A stretch of 64,000 bases of DNA from Arboricoccus pini (GCF_900187945.1 NZ_FYEH01000001.1:62001-126000), one strand, 5' to 3'; shown: positions 19,122 through 28,524, numbered from the stretch's first letter. Made by a program: numbers and translations. The notes: generated by a model not told the origin, from the letters alone.

Positions 19122-20857
19122 GCCGCCACGTCAAGACATCGGCCAAGGTCGCCGCCTGGGGCGAGGGGGGCGACGAACTCCTGTTCGTGCCGCTGGGCGG
19201 CGTCGGTGAGATCGGCATGAATGTCTATCTCTATGGCATGAGCGGCCGCTGGATGATGGTGGATCTCGGGCTGACCTTTCCCGACGAGCGTTTGCCCGGC
19301 GTCGAGATCGTGCTCCCCGATATCGGCTTTGCCGAGGGGCTGGGCGACGATCTCGAGGGTCTCGTGCTGACGCATGCGCACGAGGACCATCTGGGCGCCA
19401 TGCCGCATCTTTGGCCCAGGCTCAAATGCCCGATCTGGTGTACGCCCTTCACCGCTGCCGTCCTCAGGCGCAAGCTGGCCGAGGAAGGCGTCGATGTGCG
19501 TAACCTCATTCACGTCGTCGGCGATGGCGAGAGCTTCAAGGTGGGGCCCTTCGAGTGCCGGTTCATCCATGTGACGCACTCGATTCCCGAGGCTGCGGCC
19601 CTCGTCATCGACACACCCTACGGCAAGATCTTCCATTCCGGCGATTGGAAGCTCGATCCCATGCCGATGGTGGGTCCGAAGACCGATGCCCAGGCACTGG
19701 CCAAGCTCGGCAGCGAGAAGGTGCTGGCGATGCTCTGCGACAGCACCAACATCCTGGCACCGGGTACGTCGGGCTCGGAGGCCGAGGTCCGCGACAGCCT
19801 CATCGCGCTGATGAAGACGCTGCCGAACCGCATCGTCTTCACCACCTTCGCTTCCAACATAGCAAGGCTCGAGACGGCGATCATCGCCGGCCATCGGGCC
19901 GGTCGTGAGGTCTGTGTCGTCGGCCGCTCGATGCGCCGCATGCTGGAGGCCGCCAAGGAGGTGGGCTACCTCAAGGACCTGCCGCCACTGGTCGACGAGC
20001 GCGACGCCGGGTCGCTGCCGCGCAACAAGGTCTTTTATCTGACCACCGGCAGCCAGGGCGAAAGCCGGGCGGCTCTCTCGCGCATCGCCACGGGGCAGCA
20101 TCCCCGCGTGCGCCTCGAGCCCGGCGATACGGCGATCTTCAGCTCCAAGATCATCCCGGGCAACGAGCGCGTCCTCTACAATCTCCATAATATGCTGGTC
20201 ACGGCCGGGGTCGAGGTGATCACCGAGGAAGACCATTTCATCCACGTCTCGGGACACCCCTGCCGCGACGAGGTGGAGCAGATGTATAAATGGGTGCGGC
20301 CCAGGATCGCCGTACCCATCCATGGAGAGGCGCGGCATCTGGCGGCGCATGGCCGGCTCGCCCTCAAGATGGGGGTGGAGCAGGCCCTGGTCATCCGCAA
20401 TGGCGACATGGTCCAGTTGGCCCCTGGGCCGGCTGCTGTGGTCGATGAAGTGCCCGTGGGCCGCCGTGTCAAGGAAAGCATGGAGCTGGTCGATGCCGAG
20501 GACGAGCTCTTCAGGCAGCGTCGCCGACTGTCCAGCCATGGTACGATCTTCGTCTCGATCGTCCTGGACGGGTTCGGCAGCGTCCTGACGGCCCCCTTGC
20601 TGACCGGCCTTGGCGTCGTCGACGCGGATCGTTTCGAGCGGCTTCGGCCACGCCTTGGCGAGTCCATCACGCGGGCGGTCGAGCAGCTCGACGACAGGCT
20701 CGTCATGGATGATGGCCGGGTCGCCGATACGGTGCGGGCGACCGTGCGGCAGGGTCTCGATCTGGCGCGGGAGCGGCGGCCGTTGATCGAGGTGCAGCTC
20801 ACTCGCCTGACCCAGGACGTGCTCGATCAGCTCGAAGAGGAGACGGCCGTCCGGTGA
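19118..20857 (+). CDS. rnj: Ribonuclease J
   Basis: Metallo-beta-lactamase/beta-CASP ribonuclease with 5'-3' exo and endo activity, acting in rRNA maturation and mRNA decay; 579 residues. Zinc ligands are in THAHEDHLGA (His86, His88, Asp90, His91); further ligands are in HVTHSIPEA and the CDSTN segment, and the beta-CASP HVSGHP motif is present. The order coaX-rnj-mce is a conserved alphaproteobacterial arrangement. It overlaps coaX at the start and mce at the end by four bases each. Confidence 0.96.
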   Translation: MSRHVKTSAKVAAWGEGGDELLFVPLGGVGEIGMNVYLYGMSGRWMMVDLGLTFPDERLPGVEIVLPDIGFAEGLGDDLEGLVLTHAHEDHLGAMPHLWPRLKCPIWCTPFTAAVLRRKLAEEGVDVRNLIHVVGDGESFKVGPFECRFIHVTHSIPEAAALVIDTPYGKIFHSGDWKLDPMPMVGPKTDAQALAKLGSEKVLAMLCDSTNILAPGTSGSEAEVRDSLIALMKTLPNRIVFTTFASNIARLETAIIAGHRAGREVCVVGRSMRRMLEAAKEVGYLKDLPPLVDERDAGSLPRNKVFYLTTGSQGESRAALSRIATGQHPRVRLEPGDTAIFSSKIIPGNERVLYNLHNMLVTAGVEVITEEDHFIHVSGHPCRDEVEQMYKWVRPRIAVPIHGEARHLAAHGRLALKMGVEQALVIRNGDMVQLAPGPAAVVDEVPVGRRVKESMELVDAEDELFRQRRRLSSHGTIFVSIVLDGFGSVLTAPLLTGLGVVDADRFERLRPRLGESITRAVEQLDDRLVMDDGRVADTVRATVRQGLDLARERRPLIEVQLTRLTQDVLDQLEEETAVR

Positions 20858-21258
20858 TCGGGCGTCTCAATCATGTGGCCATCGCCGTACCGGACCTGGA
20901 CGCGGCCGCAGCGGTCTATCGCGACCAGCTGGGTGCCAGCGTCTCCGTCCCGGTCGACCAGAAAGACCATGGCGTCACCACGGTCTTCGTGACGCTGGCC
21001 AACACCAGGATCGAGCTTCTGTCCCCCCTGGGGCCAGCCTCGCCGATCGCGGGTTTCCTTGCCCGCCAGCCCAGCGGCGGCATTCATCATCTCTGCTACG
21101 AGGTGGCCGACATCGAGGCCGCCAGGCAAAGCCTGGTCGCCGCCGGCGCCAGGGTCCTGGGCGATGGCAAGCCTTTGCCTGGCGCCCACGGCAAGCCAGT
21201 CCTCTTTCTCCACCCCAAGGATTTCATGGGGACCCTGATCGAGCTCGAGGAGGCCTGA
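20854..21258 (+). CDS. mce: Methylmalonyl-CoA epimerase
   Basis: Vicinal-oxygen-chelate family enzyme, 134 residues, interconverting the 2R and 2S forms of methylmalonyl-CoA in propionyl-CoA metabolism. The metal ligands fit: His in LNHVAIAV near the start, His in GGIHHLCYEV, and Glu in TLIELEE at the end. The GTG start overlaps the rnj stop. It is the last gene of the coupled coaX-rnj-mce run. Confidence 0.94.
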   Translation: MIGRLNHVAIAVPDLDAAAAVYRDQLGASVSVPVDQKDHGVTTVFVTLANTRIELLSPLGPASPIAGFLARQPSGGIHHLCYEVADIEAARQSLVAAGARVLGDGKPLPGAHGKPVLFLHPKDFMGTLIELEEA

Positions 21259-21318
21259 GTCCGGCCCCGCCGGCCGCTCGAGGCGGGTGGGGGCGGAGAC
21301 CAGCGGACGCCACGCTGA

Positions 21319-21336
21319 CGAGAATTATCTTTTCTC
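21319..21336. promoter_or_regulatory. Inverted repeat upstream of gbcA (possible operator)
   Basis: CGAGAA and TTCTCG form a perfect 6-bp dyad with a 6-base spacer in the 228-base gap between mce and gbcA. It could be a regulator site for the demethylase genes. No regulator gene is adjacent, and the arms are short. Confidence 0.3.
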
Positions 21337-21486
21337 GCTAAATCTTCACGCGCCGAGCACGCCGCTGTCGCGAAAAGAACGATTCCAGTCGCGTCCGCTT
21401 GCGACGGGCCAGGGCCACGCAAACGAGCATGCGCCTCGTCGTTATCGGACGGATGAGCCGGTGCTGCGGCTCTGGGGTGAGGTGCC

Positions 21487-22779
21487 ATGTTGGACACGAT
21501 CGAACGCTCGCTCATCGATTCTGCGTCGCTTGCGGGGCCGGATATCCGCTCGCTCGTCGCAAGGCGGCGCAAGGGCTACAGCCTGGAGGCGCCTTTCTAC
21601 ACCTCGCCTGAGATCTTCAAGGCCGACATGGATCTGATCTTCCATCGGCACTGGATCTATGTGGGCGTCGAGCCCGACGTGCCGGAGCCGGGCGACGCCA
21701 TGACCGTGCAGTTGGGCGAGGATTCGATCGTCATCGTGCGCGACGACGACAATGCGGTCCGCGCCTTCCACAATGTCTGCCGCCATCGCGGCGCCCGGTT
21801 GATCCACGACTACAAGACGACGGTCGGCAATATCGTCTGCCGCTATCATCAGTGGACCTACAAGCTGGATGGCGAACTCGTCTTCGCCGAGCATATGGGG
21901 GAGGGCTTCAATCTTGGCTGCCACAGCTTGAAGCCCGTCCATCTGAAGTCGCTGGCGGGGCTGCTCTTCGTCTGTCTGGCCGCCGAGCCGCCAGCCGACT
22001 TCGATGCCATGGCCGAGCGAATGTCGCCCTATCTGGCACCGCATCGGATCGCCGATACGAAGGTGGCCCATGAGGAAGACATCATCGAGCCCGGCAACTG
22101 GAAGCTCACGATGGAGAATAACCGCGAGTGCTATCACTGCGCGGGCAATCATCCTGAGCTTACCGTGCCGCTCTATGCCTATGGCTTCGGCTTCGCGCCA
22201 CAGGAACTGGACGAGGTCGGCCGGGAGGAGGTCGAGCGCTATAGCGCCATGGTCGAGAGCCTCCACAATCAGTGGGAGGCCGCGGGCTTCCCGGCCCGGC
22301 CGGTCGAGCATCTGGACGACATGATCACGGGCTATCGGACCGAACGCCTGCCGCTGGCCGGGGCTGGCGAATCGCATACCCACAACACTGAGGTCGCCTG
22401 CACGCGGCTGCTGGGCGACATCCAGGAGCGTCGCCTGGGCGGCCTTACCTTCCATACCCAGCCCAATAGCTGGCACCATTTCATGAGCGATCATATCGTC
22501 ACCTTCTCGGTGATCCCGCTCGATGCCGAGCGCTCGCTGCTGCGCACGAAATGGCTGGTGCACAAGGATGCACGCCAGGGCATCGACTATGACGTCGACA
22601 ATCTCAAGAGCGTCTGGAACGTCACCAACGCCCAGGACAGCGAACTCGTTGGGTTTTGTCAGGCGGGGGCCCGCAGCCAGGCCTACGAGCCTGGCCCCTA
22701 CTCGGTGCACACCGAGGACATGGTGGACCGATTCTGCAATTGGTATATCGGCCGCATGGCAGCGCAGCTCGGTGTCTGA
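21487..22779 (+). CDS. gbcA: Rieske-type oxygenase, glycine betaine demethylase subunit GbcA
   Basis: Aromatic-ring-hydroxylase-type alpha subunit, 430 residues, close in layout to GbcA, which removes one methyl group from glycine betaine to give dimethylglycine and formaldehyde. The Rieske [2Fe-2S] ligands are Cys98/His100 and Cys118/His121 (CRHRGA, CRYHQW). The mononuclear iron region reads NRECYHCAGNHPE, with His217 and His222. The reductase gbcB follows immediately. Related quaternary-amine demethylases (stachydrine, carnitine) cannot be excluded. No dimethylglycine or sarcosine oxidase gene is visible in this window. Confidence 0.85.
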   Translation: MLDTIERSLIDSASLAGPDIRSLVARRRKGYSLEAPFYTSPEIFKADMDLIFHRHWIYVGVEPDVPEPGDAMTVQLGEDSIVIVRDDDNAVRAFHNVCRHRGARLIHDYKTTVGNIVCRYHQWTYKLDGELVFAEHMGEGFNLGCHSLKPVHLKSLAGLLFVCLAAEPPADFDAMAERMSPYLAPHRIADTKVAHEEDIIEPGNWKLTMENNRECYHCAGNHPELTVPLYAYGFGFAPQELDEVGREEVERYSAMVESLHNQWEAAGFPARPVEHLDDMITGYRTERLPLAGAGESHTHNTEVACTRLLGDIQERRLGGLTFHTQPNSWHHFMSDHIVTFSVIPLDAERSLLRTKWLVHKDARQGIDYDVDNLKSVWNVTNAQDSELVGFCQAGARSQAYEPGPYSVHTEDMVDRFCNWYIGRMAAQLGV

Positions 22780-22783
22780 TCGG

Positions 22784-23893
22784 ATGGTCGTCGCTTCCGC
22801 CGCCTTCAGCCTCGCCGCCCATCTTGCCGAGCGACCGCCGGTCTGGTCGTCGGAGGAGGACGACATCCTCCTCTGCCGGGCCGTAATTCAGGAGACGCAC
22901 GATGTTCGTACGTTCGTCTTTTCGGCGAGGCAGCCGCGCAGCTTTCGCTATGAACCCGGCCAGTTCTTGACCTTTGAGCTCGAGATCGACGGCCAGCCGA
23001 TCAACCGCTGCTATACGATCGCCTCGACGCCGACTAGGCCGGACCTTCTCTCGATCACCGTCAAGCGGGTGCCGGGCGGCCCCGTATCCAACTGGCTGCA
23101 CGACAATCTGCGTCCCGGTATGGCCTTAAGGGCGGTCGGACCCATGGGCGAGTTCAGCAGCCTGCGGCATCCGGCCGGAAAGTATCTTTTTCTCTCGGGC
23201 GGCAGCGGCATCACCCCCCTCATGTCGATGGCGCGCGCCTATTACGATCTGGCATTGGGCCAGGATATTGTCTTCCTGCATTCGGCGCGCTCGCCTGACG
23301 ATCTTATTTTCCGCCATGAACTGGAGCTGATGGCCAGCCGGGATCGCCATTTCTCCTTCGTGCCGGTCTGCGAGGGTCCGGGCACCGGTCAGCCCTGGCA
23401 CGGCTATCGCGGGCGGCTGCAGCTGCTGATGCTGCGGCTGGCGGTACCCGACTTCATGGAGCGCACGGTCTTCACCTGCGGGCCGGCGCCCTACATGGCG
23501 GCGGTCCGTGCGATGCTGCAGTCGGCGGCATTCGACATGCAGCGCTACCACGAGGAGAGCTTCGACTTCGGCAGCACCGAGGGGCAACTTGCGCCCGAGC
23601 CTGAGACGCTTCCGGCGGCACCGGTCGCTGCGACCTTCAAGGTGGCCTTCACCAAGTCCGGCAAGACCCTTGAGGTGCGCGCCGACCAGACCGTCCTGGA
23701 CGCGGCGCGCAAGGGCGGCGTGCGCCTGCCCTCATCCTGCAGCAAGGGGCTTTGCGGGACCTGCAAGTCGAAGCTGCTCGAGGGAGAGGTCGACATGAAA
23801 CACCAAGGCGGTATCCGCCAGCGCGAGATCGATTCCGGGCTGGTGCTGCTCTGCTGCTCGAGGCCAAAGAGCGACCTCGTGGTCGATCGCTGA
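22784..23893 (+). CDS. gbcB: Glycine betaine demethylase reductase subunit GbcB
   Basis: Electron-transfer partner of GbcA, 369 residues: FAD domain (INRCYTIAST at about 73-82), NAD(P) domain (FLSGGSGITPLMSMARA), then a plant-type [2Fe-2S] ferredoxin domain with Cys319, Cys324 and Cys327 (CSKGLCGTC) and a final Cys near residue 358. It passes electrons from NAD(P)H to the Rieske centre. The start may be ATG 22784 or GTG 22772, which overlaps the gbcA stop. The last 23 coding bases are the first copy of a 31-base tandem repeat that runs past the stop codon. Confidence 0.88.
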   Translation: MVVASAAFSLAAHLAERPPVWSSEEDDILLCRAVIQETHDVRTFVFSARQPRSFRYEPGQFLTFELEIDGQPINRCYTIASTPTRPDLLSITVKRVPGGPVSNWLHDNLRPGMALRAVGPMGEFSSLRHPAGKYLFLSGGSGITPLMSMARAYYDLALGQDIVFLHSARSPDDLIFRHELELMASRDRHFSFVPVCEGPGTGQPWHGYRGRLQLLMLRLAVPDFMERTVFTCGPAPYMAAVRAMLQSAAFDMQRYHEESFDFGSTEGQLAPEPETLPAAPVAATFKVAFTKSGKTLEVRADQTVLDAARKGGVRLPSSCSKGLCGTCKSKLLEGEVDMKHQGGIRQREIDSGLVLLCCSRPKSDLVVDR

Positions 23894-23963
23894 GGAAAGC
23901 CGCGACCTCGTGGTCGATCGCTGAACGAAATCGCGACCTTGTAATTGATCACTGAGGCGCCGC
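23871..23963 (+). repeat. 31-base tandem repeat, three copies, copied from the gbcB 3' end
   Basis: Copies start at 23871, 23902 and 23933. The first 23 bases, including the TGA, are identical in copies 1 and 2; copy 3 has diverged. Each of the first two copies can fold CGACC-TCGT-GGTCG into a small hairpin, and copy 3 has lost the stem. Copy 1 encodes the last residues of GbcB; the others lie downstream of the stop. The pattern suggests tandem duplication followed by decay. Confidence 0.9.
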
Positions 23964-24087
23964 TGCGATCCGGGACGCGCGGCCGGGCTCTGGAGCTGAA
24001 GTCTTCTCCATGCGCCTTCGTCCGGCTTGCCAGGCGAGGGAGCGGCGTGGATGGTGCCGGCCCGACGCTGGCGCGAGAAGAGGCCCG

Positions 24088-24357
24088 ATGACTTGGTACG
24101 AGATGCTGGTGACCTACGTGGTCACCTGGTGGCTGGTCGTCTTCATGGTGCTGCCTTTCGGCGCGCAGCCTGTGGAGAAGCCGGAGCCGGGTCATGATCC
24201 GGGCGCCCCGGCCAAGCCACGCCTCTTCATCAAGTTCGTCATCACGAGCGTTCTTTCGGCGTTGATCACGGCTGCGATCTATTACGGGATCGAATTTCGG
24301 CTGGTCGACTTCCGGCCTGATCCCAGCAGTATCCCGGGCGCTTCCGCGACCGAGTAG
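24088..24357 (+). CDS. DUF1467 family membrane protein
   Basis: An 89-residue protein with two transmembrane helices (about residues 5-25 and 48-70) and a short Pro-rich loop between them, matching the DUF1467 family of unknown function. In many alphaproteobacteria this gene directly follows mce and precedes proS and the lol genes. Here gbcAB separates it from mce, and a cell-wall gene follows. ATG 24088 is chosen because the conserved WYEMLVTYVVTWW segment begins there. Confidence 0.8.
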   Translation: MTWYEMLVTYVVTWWLVVFMVLPFGAQPVEKPEPGHDPGAPAKPRLFIKFVITSVLSALITAAIYYGIEFRLVDFRPDPSSIPGASATE

Positions 24358-24473
24358 CGGGCCGCGACAATGTTAACCGGGGGTTGATTTTCTTCTTGAG
24401 ATCCTCGCGCTTCTTTGGAAGTATCTACGTACGTGGCCTAGTGGCGCGTTCTAGAGGCGTTTCCTCCTTGCTT

Positions 24474-24503
24474 GCGCCGGGGCTTGGCCCCGGCGCCTTT
24501 CTT
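24474..24503 (+). terminator. Rho-independent-like terminator
   Basis: A perfect 10-bp GC stem (GCGCCGGGGC and its complement) with a TTG loop is followed by CTTTCTT. It ends the DUF1467 transcript, about 117 bases after the stop. The T tract is broken by C residues, so efficiency is uncertain. Confidence 0.7.
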
Positions 24504-24573
24504 CGCTGGCCCCATGAGTGCACGGCGCAAATGAAGCTTCATGCAAGACTCTGCCGATAATCTATTGATAAAG

Positions 24574-24601
24574 GGTCATTCTTGATCCAAAGATAATGAC
24601 C
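24574..24601. promoter_or_regulatory. Inverted repeat upstream of the transglycosylase gene
   Basis: GGTCATT and AATGACC form a perfect 7-bp dyad separated by 14 bases, about 100 bases before the start at 24701, in an AT-richer stretch containing GATAAT-like hexamers. It could be an operator overlapping a promoter; no regulator is identified. Confidence 0.3.
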
Positions 24602-24700
24602 TTACAGGTCGCTGTCGGCGGCTCGCTCGCCACGTCGTCGCGCGCCTGTAGCGCTTGATCAAAGGGTCGTACGCAAGCGGCGGCGACGCCATGCTTTAGA

Positions 24701-25696
24701 ATGGGATCAATCTTGCCCTTGGCTCTCGGACGGCGCGAGATCATCAGAGCCCTTGTTGCCGGCAGCACCGCCCTGCTGCCGCTTCCCGTCCGGGCGGAGG
24801 ATTGGAGCAGCTGGCTTTCGGCCTTCAGACAGCGTGCGCTACGCGAAGGAATCCAGCCGGTCGTGGCCGAGCGGGTATTGGGTGGCATGCGCCCCATCGA
24901 CAAGGTGATCGAACTCGACCAGCGTCAGGCAGGCGGCAAGCCCAGTTGGGCGACCTATCGCGACCGGGTCGTCAGCGCGCAGCGAATCAATGCCGGTATT
25001 CGCAAGCTGCAGGATAATCGTGTCACGCTCGACATGATCCGGACCCGCTACAATATCGCACCCTCGGTGGTCTGTGCCCTCTGGGGCGTGGAATCAAGTT
25101 ATGGCAGCTTCACGGGCGGTTTTTCCGTCCCGAATGCGCTGGCGACCCTCGCGTGGGAAGGACGCCGGCAGGAGCTGTTCGAGCGCGAGCTCGTGGCCGC
25201 CATGAAGATCATCCAGCGCGGCGACATCAGCTATGGCGGCATGCTGGGCTCCTGGGCGGGTGCCATGGGCCAGTGCCAGTTCATGCCGACCACGTATCTG
25301 AACTACGCTGTCGATTTCGATGGCGATGGGCGCCGCGACATCTGGAACAGCACCCCCGACGTCCTGGCGTCGATCGCCAACTACATCACGCAAGCCGGCT
25401 GGAACGGGCGCTATATCTGGGGCCGCGAGGTGGCCGTGCCGCGCGGACTGCCGACCGGCCTCGACCGTGGCATGAGCCTTGCCGCCTGGCACAGCCGAGG
25501 TGTACGGCCCATCGAAGGCGACAATCTGCCGACGGACGACATCAACGCCTGGATCGTGACGACGGATGATGGGCTCGGTCAGTCCTACCTCGTCTACCAG
25601 AATTTCAAGACGCTCATGGTCTGGAACAGGTCGACCTATTTTGCCCTGTCGGTCGGTCTCCTGGCGGATGAGATATCGGCGGCGACGAATTCTTGA
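24701..25696 (+). CDS. Lytic murein transglycosylase (MltB-type, SLT_2)
   Basis: A 331-residue periplasmic enzyme cleaving peptidoglycan glycan strands to 1,6-anhydromuramyl products. A signal peptide with an N-terminal RR pair ends near the ARA/AED junction (about residue 32). The catalytic glutamate lies in the WGVESSYGSF motif, followed by GSWAGAMGQCQFMPTTY, typical of the MltB group. There is no lipobox, so it is probably soluble in the periplasm. It heads a group of three wall enzymes with rlpA and a carboxypeptidase. Confidence 0.92.
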   Translation: MGSILPLALGRREIIRALVAGSTALLPLPVRAEDWSSWLSAFRQRALREGIQPVVAERVLGGMRPIDKVIELDQRQAGGKPSWATYRDRVVSAQRINAGIRKLQDNRVTLDMIRTRYNIAPSVVCALWGVESSYGSFTGGFSVPNALATLAWEGRRQELFERELVAAMKIIQRGDISYGGMLGSWAGAMGQCQFMPTTYLNYAVDFDGDGRRDIWNSTPDVLASIANYITQAGWNGRYIWGREVAVPRGLPTGLDRGMSLAAWHSRGVRPIEGDNLPTDDINAWIVTTDDGLGQSYLVYQNFKTLMVWNRSTYFALSVGLLADEISAATNS

Positions 25697-25818
25697 GGTC
25701 TGGGCCCGAGACGGCTCGAAAATGCCTTGCGGGCGGTAGCCGAAGAGCTGTCCCCGCCGGGTGAAGGACGACGGCTCCTCTTGCCCGGGGAGCTGCAATT
25801 TGGAGGAGAGGGCGTCAG

Positions 25819-26886
25819 ATGAAGCCCCGTCATATCGGCATGGCCTTCGGCCTTCTGGGGTTGCTGGCGATGGTCGGCTGCTCGTCCAGCGACACGTCGA
25901 CGCAACCCGATCCAGCCAAGCTGGCCGAGGCGCAAGCGAGCCAAAAGCGCTTGCCCAGCGGTTTCAAGCTGGGCAAGCCCTATCAGATCAAGGGTAAATG
26001 GTATTACCCGGAATATGATCCCAATTATCAGAAGATCGGGATTGCGTCCTGGTATGGCGACCAGTTCCAAGGACTGGCGACCGCCAACGGCGAGATCTTC
26101 GACAAGAACCAGATCACCGCCGCCCACCCGACCTTGCCGATCCCGAGCAATGTCCGGGTCACCGATCTTGATACGGGCCGCTCGATCGTCGTCCGCGTCA
26201 ATGATCGTGGCCCCTATCATGGGGATCGCGAGATCGATCTCAGTCAGGCAGCGGCGCGTGAGCTCGGCTACGAGCGCGAAGGCGTGGCCAGGGTCAAGGT
26301 CGAATTCCTAGGCTTGGCCGACGGCATCCAGCCGCCTCCGGGCCTTGTCTATGCCAGCGCGAAGTCGCCGGGGGCTCAGCCGGGCCGATCGGTCCTCACC
26401 GCGACAGCACTCCCCGCGCGAAGCACCCCCAAACCGCCCTTGAACCCTTCCGTACCGGCCTATCAGGAGGCGAGCTATCCTGAGGCGGCAACGGCGCTCG
26501 ACATTCAGCCCCGAAGCGAGCGTAATTTCGCGAGGGCCGCGGTCAATCCTGCCAAAGGCGACCTGACGCGCTCGACACCCGGCATGGTGGCGGCCGTCGA
26601 CGATGGGCGCCAGCGCCGCATGTGTGTCTCCGGGCCGCAATTCGTCCAGATTGGGGCTTTCGCCGACACCGAGCGCGTGCGCATGGCGCAAGATGCTTTG
26701 GAGGGCCTGGGCGACGTGCGCACCGACCCGGTCTTCGTCAACCAGAGAGCGGCGATGCGCGTCCGGGTCGGTCCGCTCAAGGACCACCAGAGCGCCGATC
26801 GCATCCTTTCCGTTGTGCAGAGCAAGGGCTATGGCAATGCCTTCGTGGTACCGGCTGTCGCCAGCGCCCAGAATGTCCCATGCTGA
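25819..26886 (+). CDS. rlpA: RlpA-type septal lipoprotein with SPOR domain
   Basis: A 355-residue outer-membrane lipoprotein: signal peptide with lipobox ending at Cys21 (LAMVGC), a double-psi beta-barrel at about 72-165 (IGIASWYGDQFQGLATANGE and VRVNDRGPY motifs), a low-complexity linker, and a carboxyl SPOR domain (about 272-350) that binds denuded glycan at the division septum. In the characterised Pseudomonas enzyme RlpA is a transglycosylase acting on such strands. It starts 122 bases after the MltB-type gene. Confidence 0.93.
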   Translation: MKPRHIGMAFGLLGLLAMVGCSSSDTSTQPDPAKLAEAQASQKRLPSGFKLGKPYQIKGKWYYPEYDPNYQKIGIASWYGDQFQGLATANGEIFDKNQITAAHPTLPIPSNVRVTDLDTGRSIVVRVNDRGPYHGDREIDLSQAAARELGYEREGVARVKVEFLGLADGIQPPPGLVYASAKSPGAQPGRSVLTATALPARSTPKPPLNPSVPAYQEASYPEAATALDIQPRSERNFARAAVNPAKGDLTRSTPGMVAAVDDGRQRRMCVSGPQFVQIGAFADTERVRMAQDALEGLGDVRTDPVFVNQRAAMRVRVGPLKDHQSADRILSVVQSKGYGNAFVVPAVASAQNVPC

Positions 26887-26915
26887 CGCTTCGGTCCCCT
26901 AGAAGGTATCCCGCC

Positions 26916-28049
26916 ATGTGCAAGAGCCGGCTGACGCTGCTCGTTATGTTGCTGGTGGCCGTGTTGGCGCGTCCGGCCCTGGCCTTCGACACGGTCGCCA
27001 AGGCGGCCATCCTGATCGATTATCCCTCGGGCCAGGTGCTGATGGAGAAGAATGCGGACGATCGCATTCCGCCTGCCTCCCTGAGCAAGTTGATGACGGC
27101 CTATCTGATCTTCGAGCGGCTGAAATCGGGCAAGCTCAAGATGGATGACGAGATGCCCGTCTCCGAGCTCGCCTGGCGCACGCAGGGCTCCAAGATGTTC
27201 GTCGAGCTGGGCTCGCGCATCAAGGTCGAGGACCTTCTACGCGGTATCATCATCCAGTCGGGCAACGATGCCTGCATCGTGATGGCCGAGGGCATCTCCG
27301 GCAGCGTCGACGAGTTCGTCAAGCTGATGAACCAGAAGGCGCAGGATCTTGGGCTGACCAATAGTCATTTCGCCAATCCCGACGGATTGGACGACCCGCA
27401 GCATTACATGTCGGTGCGCGACCTGGCCAAGCTCGCATCCGCGATCATCCGCGACTTTCCCGAATATTACGGCCTCTACTCGGAAAAGGAGTTTGTCTGG
27501 CACAATATCAAGCAGAACAATCGCAACCCGCTCCTGCAGATGGGCATTCCCGGCGTCGACGGGATGAAGACCGGCCATACCAGCGTCGCCGGGTTCGGCC
27601 TCGTGGCCTCGGCCATGCGCGACAATCACCGCTTGATCATGGTGCTTGCTGGCATGAATTCGGAGAAGGAGCGTCGCGACGAGGCGCAAAAGGTGCTGGA
27701 ATACGGTTTTCGTGCCTTTGAGACCTATAAGCTCTTCGACGCCGGCCAGACGGCGGCCGAGGTGCCGGTCTGGCTGGGTGCGGAGAGCAAGGTCGCAGCC
27801 GTGCCGCTCGAGCCGGTGACGGCGACGATGACAGCCGATCTGCGCCCCACGCTTGAGGTCAAGGCCCGCTACGACGAGCCGGTGGCCGCACCGATCACCA
27901 AGGGCCAAAAGCTGGGCGAACTCGTCATCACCTCGCAGGGTGCCGAGCCAAGAACGGTGCCGCTTGTGGCCGGCGCTGATGTGCAAAAAGCCGGCATGCT
28001 TGGCCGCCTGACCGGCATTGTCGGCTACTATACGGGCATCGGCTCATGA
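26916..28049 (+). CDS. D-alanyl-D-alanine carboxypeptidase (PBP5/DacC family)
   Basis: A 377-residue penicillin-binding protein removing the terminal D-Ala from peptidoglycan stem peptides. A signal peptide ends after PALA (about residue 23). The active-site motifs are SLSK (Ser55, Lys58), SGN near 115 and KTG near 218. The peptidase core is followed by the PBP5 C-terminal beta domain and a weakly amphipathic end that would anchor it to the membrane. AGAAGG sits nine bases before ATG 26916; another ATG at 26880 would overlap rlpA. Confidence 0.94.
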   Translation: MCKSRLTLLVMLLVAVLARPALAFDTVAKAAILIDYPSGQVLMEKNADDRIPPASLSKLMTAYLIFERLKSGKLKMDDEMPVSELAWRTQGSKMFVELGSRIKVEDLLRGIIIQSGNDACIVMAEGISGSVDEFVKLMNQKAQDLGLTNSHFANPDGLDDPQHYMSVRDLAKLASAIIRDFPEYYGLYSEKEFVWHNIKQNNRNPLLQMGIPGVDGMKTGHTSVAGFGLVASAMRDNHRLIMVLAGMNSEKERRDEAQKVLEYGFRAFETYKLFDAGQTAAEVPVWLGAESKVAAVPLEPVTATMTADLRPTLEVKARYDEPVAAPITKGQKLGELVITSQGAEPRTVPLVAGADVQKAGMLGRLTGIVGYYTGIGS

Positions 28050-28065
28050 CGAAGTTCCTTCGGCG

Positions 28066-28524
28066 GTGAGCGATCCCTCGAATTTGAGCCAGCTCGGTCG
28101 GCCCGCGGCCCCGGCCGCCAGCCCCGAGCAGGCCGTCCTGGAGCGGGTCCCCAATCCGCACCCGGGCACCGTCTATCTGGTGCGCTTCACGGCACCGGAG
28201 TTCACCTCGCTCTGTCCGGTCACGGGCCAGCCTGACTTTGCCCATCTGGTGCTGGACTATGTGCCTGGCGACTGGCTGGTCGAGAGCAAGTCGCTCAAGC
28301 TCTATCTGACCTCATTTCGCAATCATGGCGCCTTTCACGAGGATTGCACGGTCGGCATCGCCAAGCGGCTGATCGCCGAGATCATGCCAACCTGGCTCCG
28401 CATCGGTGGCTACTGGTACCCGAGGGGCGGCATACCGATCGACGTCTTCTATCAGAGCGGCCGGCCGCCGACCGGCCTCTGGCTGCCCGAACAGGGCGTG
28501 CCCGCTTATCGTGGCCGGGGCTAA
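28066..28524 (+). CDS. queF: NADPH-dependent 7-cyano-7-deazaguanine reductase QueF
   Basis: Reduces preQ0 to preQ1 in queuosine biosynthesis; 152 residues, unimodular form. The nucleophile Cys50 ([13 protein letters not shown]) and the family signature ESKSLKLY at about 73-80, followed by RNHGAFHED, are visible. The start is taken as the GTG at 28066; an in-frame TTG at 28018 would overlap the carboxypeptidase gene. No other queuosine genes are present here. Confidence 0.94.
   Translation: MSDPSNLSQLGRPAAPAASPEQAVLERVPNPHPGTVYLVRFTAPEFTSLCPVTGQPDFAHLVLDYVPGDWLVESKSLKLYLTSFRNHGAFHEDCTVGIAKRLIAEIMPTWLRIGGYWYPRGGIPIDVFYQSGRPPTGLWLPEQGVPAYRGRG

Larger units (their letters stand above)
24358..24700. 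other. Intergenic region between DUF1467 and the transglycosylase gene
   Basis: This 343-base gap holds a strong terminator-like hairpin, a 12-bp palindrome (ATGAAGCTTCAT at 24531-24542) and a spaced inverted repeat upstream of the next gene. No convincing coding frame is present. Confidence 0.6.

Noticed and set aside
19076-20539. A 487-codon minus-strand frame over rnj
   Set aside because: RNase J on the other strand is certain; the shadow has no domain.
21442-22866. A 474-codon minus-strand frame over gbcA
   Set aside because: It is antisense to an intact Rieske oxygenase gene and has unrecognisable composition.
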